IMG/VR virus record: IMGVR_UViG_3300047560_000467
Coordinates: 1-25,953 of that record
Strand: one strand, 5' to 3'
Length of the DNA stretch: 25,953 bases
Source of the DNA: a virus
The notes under the pieces were generated by a model. It did no database searches. It saw only the letters and a program-made list of their open reading frames with translations, and was not told where the DNA came from. The translations under genes and the position numbers were made by a program. Each line of letters starts with the position of its first letter. Positions within the stretch are counted from its first letter, which is position 1. This document shows positions 1 to 6,097 of the stretch, piece by piece.

Positions 1-530
1 ACGGCATCAACACTTGTTGAATCCCCGCACATCAAACGATGCTTTCCAAGTATCCAAACATCGCCAAGTTTTGTTACAGGTTCTTCGGGTATTTCGGGGA
101 CGGCATCTTCATCCGTCAATCCCTCCACCACGGTCGGGGTCAGCAGCGCATTGATTTCGTCCGTTGAAAATCCTGTCAACGACAAATCGAAATCCATGTC
201 CTTCAGATCGCCCAGTTCTAGGGCTAGCATCTCATCGTCCCAACCCGCATTTAGCGCCAGCTTGTTGTCAGCGATGACATAAGCCCGCTTCTGCGCGTCA
301 GAAAGGTGGCTAAGCCGGATACAAGGCACTTCGGCCAGTTGCAGCTTACGGGCCGCTAGAAGCCGTCCGTGACCGGCAATAATGCCGCCCTGCTCGTCAA
401 TCAAAATCGGGTTGGTAAAGCCAAATTCCTTGATGCTGGCAGCAATTTGCGCCACTTGCCCGTCATCATGGGTGCGCGAATTCTTGGCAAAAGGGATTAA
501 ATCGCCAACAGGAAGGTGTTCAATCTTCAT
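1..530 (-). CDS. ParB-like domain DNA methyltransferase, partial (C-terminus beyond window)
   Basis: The frame opens with ATG at 530-528 and stays open for 176 codons to the window edge, so the product is cut at its C-terminal side. Residues 1 to about 90 look like a ParB/Srx-type nuclease-fold domain: an N-terminal IEHLPVGDLIPFAKNSRTH stretch, then GGIIAGHGRLLAARKL, which corresponds to the ParB box II region. Near residue 155 comes GDVWILGKHRLMCGDST, the usual entry into a beta-class DNA methyltransferase domain in phage ParB-methylase fusions. The SAM and SPPY motifs would lie off the window. Its ATG overlaps the TGA of the preceding small gene (ATGA), so translation is probably coupled. 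The likely role is base methylation of phage DNA, as protection or regulation. The fusion call rests on family knowledge; the methylase half is only glimpsed. Confidence 0.8.
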   Translation of the reverse strand, partial: MKIEHLPVGDLIPFAKNSRTHDDGQVAQIAASIKEFGFTNPILIDEQGGIIAGHGRLLAARKLQLAEVPCIRLSHLSDAQKRAYVIADNKLALNAGWDDEMLALELGDLKDMDFDLSLTGFSTDEINALLTPTVVEGLTDEDAVPEIPEEPVTKLGDVWILGKHRLMCGDSTSVDA

Positions 531-688
531 TTACCCATCCGTTTCATAGCTTCGGCTAACTTCTTGCCTTTGTCAGCTTGGTTGAATTCCTTGGCTACTT
601 TGACCGGTACGCCGACCTTCTTGGCGAACTCGGGATTGTGGGCGGCAGCCGCCATCATGCGGGCTTGGGCAGGGGAGTGACTGGGCAT
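527..688 (-). CDS. Small conserved phage protein, 53 aa
   Basis: I chose the internal ATG at 688-686, giving MPSHSPAQARMMAAAAHNP onward. A longer in-frame version would run back through the gene at 696. The protein is short, basic and helical, with alternating Ala/Lys, and ends in KKLAEAMKRMGK. Similar small proteins with an SPAQARLM start and a DKGKK segment occur in phages, but I know no function. It could be a nucleic-acid-binding or virion-associated peptide. Its TGA overlaps the ATG of the ParB-methyltransferase gene (ATGA), which puts it in the same transcript and suggests translational coupling. Confidence 0.6.
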   Translation of the reverse strand: MPSHSPAQARMMAAAAHNPEFAKKVGVPVKVAKEFNQADKGKKLAEAMKRMGK

Positions 689-695
689 TATGTCC

Positions 696-1064
696 TCACT
701 TGAGGAAGCGTAACTTGTAGAGGGTCGAATCAATCTGATCCGCAATCTCGTCCACGATGTTCTGAAGCTGGCTTTCTTCGGGCAAGTCCTTGCGGATATC
801 GTCCACAAAGTCCTTGATCTGCGTCAGATACTTGACCGGCTCAGTAGCCAGGTGGAACTCTTTGGGGTAATTCGTGATTATGTCGTAGCACCCCTGATAA
901 GCCTCTGCCCACTTGTCGGCAAGCTCTACGATTGCGTCGTAATACTCACCCAAAGCCATGTGCTGCGCAAACGACTTGGTTTGCAGGTGCATGAAGTGCG
1001 TAACGGTTGCCGAGTGAAAAAGAACACTAACAAACGCCGCCGCCGATTCGTTGTATTTCGACAT
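696..1064 (-). CDS. Ferritin/Dps-like helical protein (DUF5856-like), 122 aa
   Basis: The protein is predicted to be all-helical. The stretch HFMHLQTKSFAQHMALGEYY followed by DAIVELADKWAEAYQG has the spacing of His, Glu and Asp residues seen in the first helix pair of Dps/ferritin-like four-helix bundles. Phages carry a family of this length often labelled DUF5856; I assign it by pattern only. Iron or DNA binding is possible but unproven, since I cannot see a second complete metal-ligand helix. The start at 1064 is the first ATG after a 52-bp gap that follows the nuclease gene. It sits between the VRR-NUC gene and the small gene at 527. Confidence 0.6.
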   Translation of the reverse strand: MSKYNESAAAFVSVLFHSATVTHFMHLQTKSFAQHMALGEYYDAIVELADKWAEAYQGCYDIITNYPKEFHLATEPVKYLTQIKDFVDDIRKDLPEESQLQNIVDEIADQIDSTLYKLRFLK

Positions 1065-1116
1065 TTTTCACCCTTTTTCAGCAATATCCCGATGATATTC
1101 GAGATTTTTCATGGTG

Positions 1117-1413
1117 TCAAGCCCGTAATTTGACCATTTGAGCAATCATAATTTCGACCGTATCTTTCACGCCTTGCACATCCCGAACGATTGCCCTACA
1201 CCCAGTCCATTGCAACGCAAACTTTTGTTGACCCTCGGTTTCCTTACCTTTCGGGCCTTTGACTTCGACCAGCCATGTAACACCCCCAAAAGCGACGAGA
1301 AGGTCAGGTACGCCCTTTCCCATCGCCGCAAGGGATAGCACCGCACAGCCCCGCATTTTGAACTCTGTGACGATTTCCTGATGGTTAGCATCGACTTTGG
1401 CGGCGCGTCTCAA
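1117..1413 (-). CDS. VRR-NUC domain endonuclease, 98 aa
   Basis: This is a compact PD-(D/E)XK nuclease. A first-helix Glu (E13, in NHQEIV) precedes G34-V-P-D-L-L-V, with the catalytic Asp at 37, and WLVEVKG, with Glu50 and Lys52. That order and spacing match stand-alone viral VRR-NUC proteins of about 90-110 residues. The family is expected to cut branched or flap DNA structures, so a job in processing recombination or replication intermediates is likely. Its ATG overlaps the stop of the 76-aa gene upstream, and it lies in the same operon as Ref- and NinB-like genes, which supports a recombination role. The fold call is strong; the exact substrate is unknown. Confidence 0.85.
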   Translation of the reverse strand: MRRAAKVDANHQEIVTEFKMRGCAVLSLAAMGKGVPDLLVAFGGVTWLVEVKGPKGKETEGQQKFALQWTGCRAIVRDVQGVKDTVEIMIAQMVKLRA

Positions 1414-1640
1414 TGGGATGCCTTCTCAATAGCTTTTGCTGCCTCAATCTCTGCAATGACTTCCGGCCCAGTCTCAATCGTGATTCGCATATCCTGAACC
1501 AGCAGCTCCATGCATACCCCATCAGCAAGTTCTGTTTCAGAGTAATCGCTTTGCGCCTGGCCAAACGCAAGAAATGCCGAGCAAATTCCGTGAAGAACTT
1601 CTAACGCTTTTCGTTCGTTTACCGTTGAAAATTGGCACAT
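1410..1640 (-). CDS. Hypothetical protein, 76 aa
   Basis: I do not recognise a family. The protein has a mixed N-terminus with a hydrophobic ALEVLHGICSAFLAF segment and an acidic middle (YSETELADG). The C-terminal half resembles a small alpha/beta domain (MRITIETGPEVIAEIEAAKAIEKA). The reading frame is supported by position: it starts inside the last 22 bp of the Ref-like gene and its stop overlaps the ATG of the VRR-NUC gene (ATGA). It is therefore an integral member of the nuclease/recombination cluster. Competing frames over the same DNA lack these junctions. Confidence 0.55.
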   Translation of the reverse strand: MCQFSTVNERKALEVLHGICSAFLAFGQAQSDYSETELADGVCMELLVQDMRITIETGPEVIAEIEAAKAIEKASH

Positions 1641-1912
1641 AGCTGCTCCGTTTGTTGTAACAATTCTTGTTCTGTCCCATACCGATTCTCGAATTCCTTG
1701 CGCCAGGGATGCCGACTGACGTATTCAGGGGTGTTTCTGCCGCTCCTGTGATGCGTCGGACACAGGCATATCACAAACATTTCACCCGCCCGCTTGCTGC
1801 CCGACAGAACGTGGTGAATATCCCCATCGGATCGCACACCGTGGAACAACCGGCAAACAATACAGCCCAAGTCTCTGACCTTGAAATGCCATTCCTGTTC
1901 AGCTTTCGTCAA
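1619..1912 (-). CDS. Ref-like HNH nuclease (recombination enhancement type)
   Basis: The protein begins MTKAEQEWHF and has a zinc/HNH arrangement: C17-x2-C20, an IHHVLSG motif with H33 and H34, then C51-P-T-H-H with H54 and H55. After that comes EYVSRHPWRKEFENRYGTE, a signature shared with the P1 Ref family (RecA-dependent nuclease) and related phage proteins. At about 97 aa it is the short form found in many phages, lacking the long basic N-terminus of P1 Ref. The start is a TTG at 1912 with a GGGAG ribosome site just upstream; no in-frame ATG would keep the conserved TKAEQ start. It follows the NinB-like gene with a 14-bp overlap. Confidence 0.82.
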   Translation of the reverse strand: MTKAEQEWHFKVRDLGCIVCRLFHGVRSDGDIHHVLSGSKRAGEMFVICLCPTHHRSGRNTPEYVSRHPWRKEFENRYGTEQELLQQTEQLCANFQR

Positions 1913-2198
1913 GAGTCACTCCCGCATGGTGAGTTGCTGCCATCAGCCAGTCCAGCCATTCCGAGAACCGAGCCTTGGTGTATTTGCTCGTTCGCCTGCC
2001 AAGCATAACAACCCCTCCATTTAGCCCCATAGCCAGCCGTGGCGACGTTTCGCCCTCAAAAGCGGCTGTCAGTACGTCTTTCCATTCTTCGGCGTTCATG
2101 CGCGTTTTTGCGCCGTTCACCACCCATATTTTTTGCTTTGCCCAGGCTTCCAAGATAGGCCATTGCGCCGCGTTTTGGTCTAGGGTGCGGTCATTCAT
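1899..2198 (-). CDS. ninB: NinB-like recombination protein, 99 aa
   Basis: The sequence matches the NinB (lambda Orf) pattern: LDQNAAQWPILEAWAKQ, then AEEWKDVLTAAF, then GLNGGVVMLGRRTSKYTKA and SEWLDWLMAATHHAGV. Lambda NinB/Orf binds single-stranded DNA and SSB and can replace host RecFOR functions in Red recombination. This copy is shorter than lambda NinB (about 146 aa), but the conserved core is complete. Its ATG (2198-2196) overlaps the TGA of the upstream paralog gene, and it is followed by the Ref-like nuclease gene, as in other phage nin-type regions. Its partners may be the ERF and YqaJ proteins made from the divergent plus operon. Confidence 0.87.
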   Translation of the reverse strand: MNDRTLDQNAAQWPILEAWAKQKIWVVNGAKTRMNAEEWKDVLTAAFEGETSPRLAMGLNGGVVMLGRRTSKYTKARFSEWLDWLMAATHHAGVTLDES

Positions 2199-2434
2199 TC
2201 ATTTCCCCTTGCCCGTATAGCAGCGGCGCACATTTCAGGTGTAGGCCAATCACCGCACGATTCTTCGCCTGTGTAAGTATCCACACACACCTTTGCACAC
2301 GCCTCACGCTCATCAGCGCGAATTAACTCAGCAAATAATTCAATAAATTTTTTTGGAATCCGAACATTGTTGATTGATCCGTCATTTGCTTTGAGAAAAG
2401 CTTGTTCAGCAAGCTCTTTGATTCGTTCGTTCAT
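2195..2434 (-). CDS. Small accessory protein, paralog C of a tandem trio, 79 aa
   Basis: It starts MNERIKELAEQAFLKAND, contains FAELIRADEREACAKVC, and ends AAAIRARGNE. The REACxxxC core and IRARG tail recur in small early proteins of many phages of Burkholderiales-type hosts, where several copies per genome are usual; no function is known to me. Four Cys (two in or near REACAKVC, two later at SCGDW and EMCA) could bind metal, but spacing is loose. It is the third of three adjacent related genes; its ATG lies within an ATGA overlap with paralog B and its own TGA overlaps the ninB ATG. Confidence 0.7.
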   Translation of the reverse strand: MNERIKELAEQAFLKANDGSINNVRIPKKFIELFAELIRADEREACAKVCVDTYTGEESCGDWPTPEMCAAAIRARGNE

Positions 2435-2610
2435 TCATTACCCCTTGCTCGGATATTCTTCAACCCCAAATCAGCAACTTCAGCGTACTTTTGAATAATC
2501 AATTCGGCAAATTTTTCTAAAAATACATTTAGTTCTTTGTGGTTGAGGTCAAATAAATTGCCAGTCTCTTCATTGGCCTTGATTGCCAATTTTGTAATTC
2601 GTTCGTTCAT
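2431..2610 (-). CDS. Small accessory protein, paralog B of a tandem trio, 59 aa
   Basis: Direct translation from ATG 2610-2608 gives an uninterrupted 59-residue protein. It begins MNERITKLAIKANEETGN, contains FLEKFAELIIQKYAEV and ends NIRARGNE. It shares the start and the FAELI core with paralog C, and the last eight residues with both neighbours, but lacks the REACxxxC block, so it looks like a trimmed or internally diverged copy. ATGA overlaps join it to both neighbours, which is strong evidence that it is translated. Function unknown. Confidence 0.65.
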   Translation of the reverse strand: MNERITKLAIKANEETGNLFDLNHKELNVFLEKFAELIIQKYAEVADLGLKNIRARGNE

Positions 2611-2846
2611 TCATTACCCCTTGCTCGGATAGCCTCAGCACACGCTTCCACTGAGGATGTAGGCAAGCCAACTGCTTTGCACATTTGTTCTGTCAATATG
2701 CAAAGGTCTACACACGCCTCGCGCTCTGCGGCTGCAACAAGGGCGGCAAAGCGTTCGACCATATCCAGCGTCACTGTAACGCACATAAGATCAGGTGTGA
2801 AAATGCCAGCCTCTTGCGCCATTCGGATGATTTCATCAGTATTCAT
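2607..2846 (-). CDS. Small accessory protein, paralog A of a tandem trio, 79 aa
   Basis: It begins MNTDEIIRMAQEAGIFTPD, has a MVERFAALVAAAEREACVDLC core and ends CAEAIRARGNE. The layout is the same as paralog C: an N-terminal helix, FA(A/E)L(V/I), REACxxxC and the IRARGNE tail. Its N-terminal half has diverged strongly. The start lies 11 bp inside the end of the GNAT-like gene, and its TGA overlaps the ATG of paralog B. The function is unknown. The conserved Cys pair could be a metal or redox site; that is inference only. Confidence 0.68.
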   Translation of the reverse strand: MNTDEIIRMAQEAGIFTPDLMCVTVTLDMVERFAALVAAAEREACVDLCILTEQMCKAVGLPTSSVEACAEAIRARGNE

Positions 2847-3255
2847 AATTCACCGTTGTCTTGTTTGTTTGCAGTACCTTCGCGCCGTTCTTCAAGTGGA
2901 ATTGTCTCGCCATCTCAGTCTGCGGTGACATGGTGACAATCCGAAACCATCCTGGGCTTCTCATTTTCTTGACCAGCGCATTTACCAGTTTGCTACCGCA
3001 TCCCGGTTTGTAAGACCAAACCGAATACAGTACGACAAAATTTGAAGTAGGTATCCAGCCCGTGACGAAAAGTTCGCGCTCTGTTTTCGGTATTGATTCC
3101 GGCTGACTGACGCACACAATTGCGCATATCTGCCGATCTTCCACCCACGCATAAACGCCACGATTTTTACCTTCAATGCGTCGCTTCGGGCTGATATTGG
3201 GACGCACAGGGTCATCGCGCAGGATCGGATCGGGTTGGAGTATTTGGACTAGCAT
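2836..3255 (-). CDS. GNAT-like acetyltransferase-fold phage protein, 139 aa
   Basis: The N-terminus QPDPILRDDPVRPNISPKRR is a recognisable phage signature. It is followed by beta-rich segments (VYAWVEDRQICAIVCVSQ, FVVLYSVWSYKPGCGSKLV) and MARQFHLKNGAKVL. The last segment resembles the C-terminal strand-helix region of N-acetyltransferases, where the residue before xxxNGAxxL ends the fold. SYKPGCGSKL may stand in for the acetyl-CoA P-loop (usually Q/R-x-x-G-x-G/A), which is degenerate here. Acetyl-CoA binding is therefore uncertain. The start ATG overlaps the TAG of the gene upstream. Its target is unknown. Confidence 0.55.
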   Translation of the reverse strand: MLVQILQPDPILRDDPVRPNISPKRRIEGKNRGVYAWVEDRQICAIVCVSQPESIPKTERELFVTGWIPTSNFVVLYSVWSYKPGCGSKLVNALVKKMRSPGWFRIVTMSPQTEMARQFHLKNGAKVLQTNKTTVNYEY

Positions 3256-3740
3256 CCGTTTTTCTCCCGCAGCTTGGCTTCGATGGCTGTTGCTAAATGC
3301 GCCCAGTATTGTGTTCGTTTGTATCGACCTTGGTTGTAATCAGCTACAGCTAAACATAGCCGCATATCTTCGTCCGTTAGCCCAACCCATTCTCGCCGTG
3401 GTGCGTGTTTGTTTTTACCGTCATAAAATCCACTCATGTAGGCAACGGTAAGTTCATCAGGTTCTTGCTTCTCTGCGGCCTCGATGGCTTTGCGAGCCTT
3501 AATCGCTTCAGGTGCATCTGACCAACCTTGTGCTTCAGCCGTCTCCAAAATGCACTCCGGCGAGTGATTGTCTGCGTTAGGCATGCGGCAGTTCGTGCCC
3601 ATGCAGCGTGGCTCTTGCTTCTCTGCGGATGCGATGGCTTTGCGACCTGCCTCATACCCGCGACACCATGAGTTATATGCTGTCCCCGGATTAGCTTTTT
3701 TCTCCAATTCCCAAGCCTCATTCATTACTTCGATGCTCAT
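3249..3740 (-). CDS. Hypothetical phage protein with internal repeat, 163 aa
   Basis: I use the ATG at 3740-3738 (MSIEVMNEAWELEKKANPG), which has a GAGGAGGAA ribosome site 5 nt upstream and overlaps the preceding TGA. The longer version adds 14 unsupported residues. The segment KAIASAEKQEP recurs about 50 residues later as KAIEAAEKQEP. The C-terminal part, REWVGLTDEDMRLCLAVADY through AIEAKLREKNG, is like the WVGLTDED segments in many small phage early proteins. There are Cys residues in the centre (CMGTNCRMPN, SPEC), perhaps a zinc site. No function is known. Confidence 0.6.
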   Translation of the reverse strand: MSIEVMNEAWELEKKANPGTAYNSWCRGYEAGRKAIASAEKQEPRCMGTNCRMPNADNHSPECILETAEAQGWSDAPEAIKARKAIEAAEKQEPDELTVAYMSGFYDGKNKHAPRREWVGLTDEDMRLCLAVADYNQGRYKRTQYWAHLATAIEAKLREKNGC

Positions 3741-4015
3741 GCTTCCTCCTCGAGGCTGTGGGCGGCGATAGGTTTGTACCACTCTGCATCAAATGCTTTC
3801 ATGGCGGCAGCTGGTGAATCACCGAAACCGCAGACGCCAATTTGAATGTCCTCACCAAGAAGAGCACACCATTGGCTCCCATCACGAAACAGTTTTGGCT
3901 TGTAGAAAATGTTCGGATAGGTGTGCATGGCTGCTGCCTCTTGCCACGAGACTTGCACCATTTGCGCCGCATGGCAAATGGCGTTTGCCGCCATGTGTGA
4001 ATCTTCGATGCTCAT
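3737..4015 (-). CDS. Small conserved phage protein, 92 aa
   Basis: The start chosen is ATG 4015-4013 (MSIEDSHMAANAICHAAQ), which overlaps the stop of the winged-helix gene (ATGA). An ORF seven codons longer ignores that junction. The centre reads FYKPKLFRDGSQWCALLGED, then IQIGVCGFGDSPAAAMKAFDAEW. This pattern (R-D-G-x-x-W-C-A-L-x-G-E-x-x-x-x-G-x-x-G-F-G-x-S-P-x-x-A-M) is common in small early phage proteins and looks like a compact beta-beta-alpha domain. No biochemical function is known to me. Its first five codons resemble those of the gene downstream. Confidence 0.65.
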   Translation of the reverse strand: MSIEDSHMAANAICHAAQMVQVSWQEAAAMHTYPNIFYKPKLFRDGSQWCALLGEDIQIGVCGFGDSPAAAMKAFDAEWYKPIAAHSLEEEA

Positions 4016-4308
4016 TTCCGCACCCATACGCGACACATACGACCGCTCGCGCCTTTCTTTTTACCATCGGTGTAAACAAAGTCCAGCCGCTCTAGTTCGC
4101 TCATCCTGCGAGCAATTGCGTTGTGGTCTAGGGTTGTGCGGGAAGCAATATCGTAGATCGTGCCAGGCTGTTCTAACGCGTGCAGGATGATGCCGTGGTG
4201 CTTAGTGGCTAGTTCTGCTGCCTGATCCGCTGCTGCATGGCTGGTATCAGGATCGGTGTTGCGTACACGCGGAAACTGCAAGTTGGGAAACCATTTATCT
4301 AGCATCAT
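4012..4308 (-). CDS. Winged-helix-like DNA-binding protein, 98 aa
   Basis: NTDPDTSHAAADQAAELATKHHGIIL leads into a helix-turn-helix region, GTIYDIASRTTLDHNAIARR. MSELERLDFVYTDGKKKGAS then looks like a wing, and the protein ends in CRVWVRK. This matches a phage winged-helix family whose members begin RNTDP-T-S--AA. DNA binding is likely; the target is unknown. I place the start at ATG 4308-4306, within an ATGA overlap; an ATG four codons earlier (4320) is equally readable. It may regulate the operon or take part in replication, given the primosome-like gene just upstream. Confidence 0.6.
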   Translation of the reverse strand: MMLDKWFPNLQFPRVRNTDPDTSHAAADQAAELATKHHGIILHALEQPGTIYDIASRTTLDHNAIARRMSELERLDFVYTDGKKKGASGRMCRVWVRK

Positions 4309-4436
4309 TTTTTTATCCATTCATAGAAAAGGTTGTTTTCTGTTGCCCTAACTTCTACTACCGAAAACTCAGCCGCAAACGCCCTCACTATTGCCGCTGA
4401 TTCGGGCATTGCTGCTGCCCGTTCTTCTCGCGTCAT
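4305..4436 (-). CDS. Small hypothetical protein, 43 aa
   Basis: From ATG 4436-4434 the frame encodes MTREERAAAMPESAAIVRAF and a C-terminal FSVVEVRATENNLFYEWIKK. A longer frame reaches back to 4586 but would overlap the primosome-like gene by 108 bp with low-complexity Ser/Arg sequence, so I reject the extension. A GGAGG motif lies about 30 nt upstream, too far to be a normal ribosome site, so start assignment is the weak point. The TGA overlaps the ATG of the winged-helix gene. The function is not recognised. Confidence 0.45.
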   Translation of the reverse strand: MTREERAAAMPESAAIVRAFAAEFSVVEVRATENNLFYEWIKK

Positions 4437-4477
4437 ACCTTGAACGCGTACTGCTGTTGCTACTCTTTCCCTCCAAG

Positions 4478-4822
4478 TTACGCTGCCCGTAACCGCAGGC
4501 GATACTGCGTCATATCCTCGCCTGGTCTTGCTGGTACTCCGATCTTGCGACCGTGTTCCATCGTAAGCTGATCGCTTGTCCACCATGCGACTACCTTTTT
4601 CTCAGGCATTGAGATTTCATCATCAAAACGTTCGCCGTTAAGCCAGCTTGCAGGGTGAGGAATGAACTGTTTATCTCGTCCTTCAGCAGTCCACATCCGT
4701 ACATGATCGTCAATCGCCGTCAATGCTTTCTGTTGCTGCTCGGCAGTCAAACGCGACCATGCTTTGACTGCATCTTTACGCGCTACTTTTTTTGGGAACT
4801 TGCTGTAGAACTCGTCGAACAT
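4478..4822 (-). CDS. Primosome/replisome-organiser-like C-terminal domain protein, 114 aa
   Basis: It starts MFDEFYSKFPKKVARKDAVK, continues AWSRLTAEQQQKALTAIDDH and reaches FIPHPASWLNGERFDDE. This is the motif set found at the C-terminus of phage replication initiators and DnaT-like helicase loaders (F-x-x-F-W/Y-x-x-Y/F-P-x-K, then H-P-x-x-W-L-N). Here it stands alone without an N-terminal origin-binding domain. It may be a loader or accessory that contacts a host helicase; that is inference. The start overlaps the end of the gene upstream by 40 bp, and the TAA ends before the 43-aa gene. Confidence 0.65.
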   Translation of the reverse strand: MFDEFYSKFPKKVARKDAVKAWSRLTAEQQQKALTAIDDHVRMWTAEGRDKQFIPHPASWLNGERFDDEISMPEKKVVAWWTSDQLTMEHGRKIGVPARPGEDMTQYRLRLRAA

Positions 4823-4932
4823 TTTTTTGCCTCCATTTCACGAATGTCCATCGCTGCGTCTGCTACACCGTGCCAATCTTCTTGCCGAACTTTCAACAAC
4901 AAATATTGCAGCATGATCTCTTTGTCAGTCAT
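4783..4932 (-). CDS. Small conserved phage protein, 49 aa
   Basis: Direct translation from ATG 4932-4930 gives MTDKEIMLQYLLLKVRQEDW then HGVADAAMDIREMEAKK. That pattern (LLxYLLLKVxxxDWHGVADAAMDIRExEA) recurs in small early phage proteins. The last 12 residues (CSTSSTASSQKK) overlap the next gene in another frame by 40 bp and are probably a non-essential tail. The gene begins 8 bp after the methyltransferase stop, so the two are co-transcribed. No function is known; the amphipathic helices suggest a protein-binding adaptor. Confidence 0.6.
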   Translation of the reverse strand: MTDKEIMLQYLLLKVRQEDWHGVADAAMDIREMEAKKCSTSSTASSQKK

Positions 4933-4940
4933 AATTTTCC

Positions 4941-5882
4941 TTAAGCAAACTCAAAGGATGGTTGTTGGAGTCGTTTCTTTTGTAGTTCGGCATAAGCTGG
5001 ATTCAATTCGCATCCAAGGTACTTGCGCCCTAAGTGTTGTGCTACCTGTGCAGTCGTTCCGCTACCCATGAACGGATCAAGAACAACACCACCAACAGGC
5101 GCACCGGCAAGGATGCAAGGCTCTATCAAGTCTTGCGGGAATACGGCGAAATGAGCGCCCTCGTAAGGCTTGGTAGTAACAGTCCATACGCTGCGCTTGT
5201 TTCTTACGTCTTTGACCAATCTTTCACCAACCACATGAGTTTCATGCCCTTTCGTTGGTTTGCCGTTGTCATCTTCATATTTGCCATGACTTTTTACAGT
5301 AACGCCAGCATGAATTGAATTTTCTGTTATCGCTTCTGCATCGTAGTAATACTTTTGCGATTTGCTCAACAGGAAAATGTATTCATGCGCCTTAGTGCAA
5401 CGATCCTGCACGCTCTCAGGCATTGGGTTCGGTTTGTGCCAAATTATGTCTTGACGCAGATACCAGCCATCAGCGCGGAGTGCAAAGGCCAGCATCCAAG
5501 GAACGCCGATAAGGTCTTTTTCCTTCAAACCGTCTAGCTTGTTGCCACGCCTTGCACACGTTTGCGGTAAGTCTTGATCGTTGTTGGCAACTGACTGTTT
5601 TACCAAGGCTTGACCTTTGCCGGGTCTGTAGTTGTAGTAGCTGTCACCAATGTTCAACCACAACGTGCCGTTATCTTCCAGCACATCCCACACACATCGA
5701 AACACTTCAACCATAGCAGCGATGTATTGTTCCGGCGTTTCCTCTAGCCCGATCTGACCTTCATGCCCGTAGTCACGAAGTCCATAGTAAGGAGGCGATG
5801 TAACGCAGGTTTGCGCCTTTACGTTTTGACGCGCCCACTCTCGCATCGTTTCTCTACAGTCACCGAACTCTATAAGGTTCAT
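4941..5882 (-). CDS. Site-specific DNA methyltransferase (beta-class N4-cytosine/N6-adenine), 313 aa
   Basis: The catalytic motif IV is T28-S-P-P-Y32, followed by YGLRDYG. The SAM-binding motif I is DPFMGSGTT at 269-277, near the C-terminus. Motif IV before motif I defines the beta class. Between them are TLWLNIGDSYY, QDIIWHKPNPMPES and HEYIFLLSKS, typical of phage and R-M beta-class enzymes. An SPPY core is compatible with N4-cytosine or N6-adenine modification, so I leave the base open. Length and motifs are complete. It is the first gene after the 390-bp non-coding stretch, with AAGAG a few bases before ATG 5882-5880. No cognate restriction gene is nearby, so protection from host restriction or methylation-dependent control is likely. 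Confidence 0.92.
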   Translation of the reverse strand: MNLIEFGDCRETMREWARQNVKAQTCVTSPPYYGLRDYGHEGQIGLEETPEQYIAAMVEVFRCVWDVLEDNGTLWLNIGDSYYNYRPGKGQALVKQSVANNDQDLPQTCARRGNKLDGLKEKDLIGVPWMLAFALRADGWYLRQDIIWHKPNPMPESVQDRCTKAHEYIFLLSKSQKYYYDAEAITENSIHAGVTVKSHGKYEDDNGKPTKGHETHVVGERLVKDVRNKRSVWTVTTKPYEGAHFAVFPQDLIEPCILAGAPVGGVVLDPFMGSGTTAQVAQHLGRKYLGCELNPAYAELQKKRLQQPSFEFA

Positions 5883-5889
5883 AGTATCT

Positions 5890-5959
5890 CTTAGTAGTTA
5901 TCTGCTCTTTGGTGAGCGCACGTAGCCTTAGCCTGTGCGCCCTTTAGTAGCTGCTCTTC
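5890..5959 (-). promoter_or_regulatory. Leader hairpin with flanking repeats upstream of the methyltransferase gene
   Basis: A perfect 6-bp stem (GCGCAC 5916-5921 with GTGCGC 5935-5940) encloses a 13-nt loop that carries AGGCTA twice on the minus strand. Imperfect repeats of TTAGTAG followed by CTGCTCTT flank it (5891-5910 and 5944-5958). The unit ends about 10 nt before the methyltransferase start. It may control translation or bind a regulator; that is inference. Confidence 0.35.
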
Positions 5960-6097
5960 GGAGCCGCGACACGCGACAGTCTTTCGGTCAAGGGCACTAT
6001 CTTCGCCACCCTTCTGCGTGCTGTTGCAGACCCTAGCCACCAGTAGCACTTTCCAATCGCATCGCTGTTGCTCTCATTGCCCAATGCGTTGTAGTCC

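Noticed and set aside
4437-4586. N-terminal extension of the 43-residue gene
   Set aside because: It would overlap the primosome-like gene by over 100 bp and adds Ser/Arg-rich sequence without pattern.
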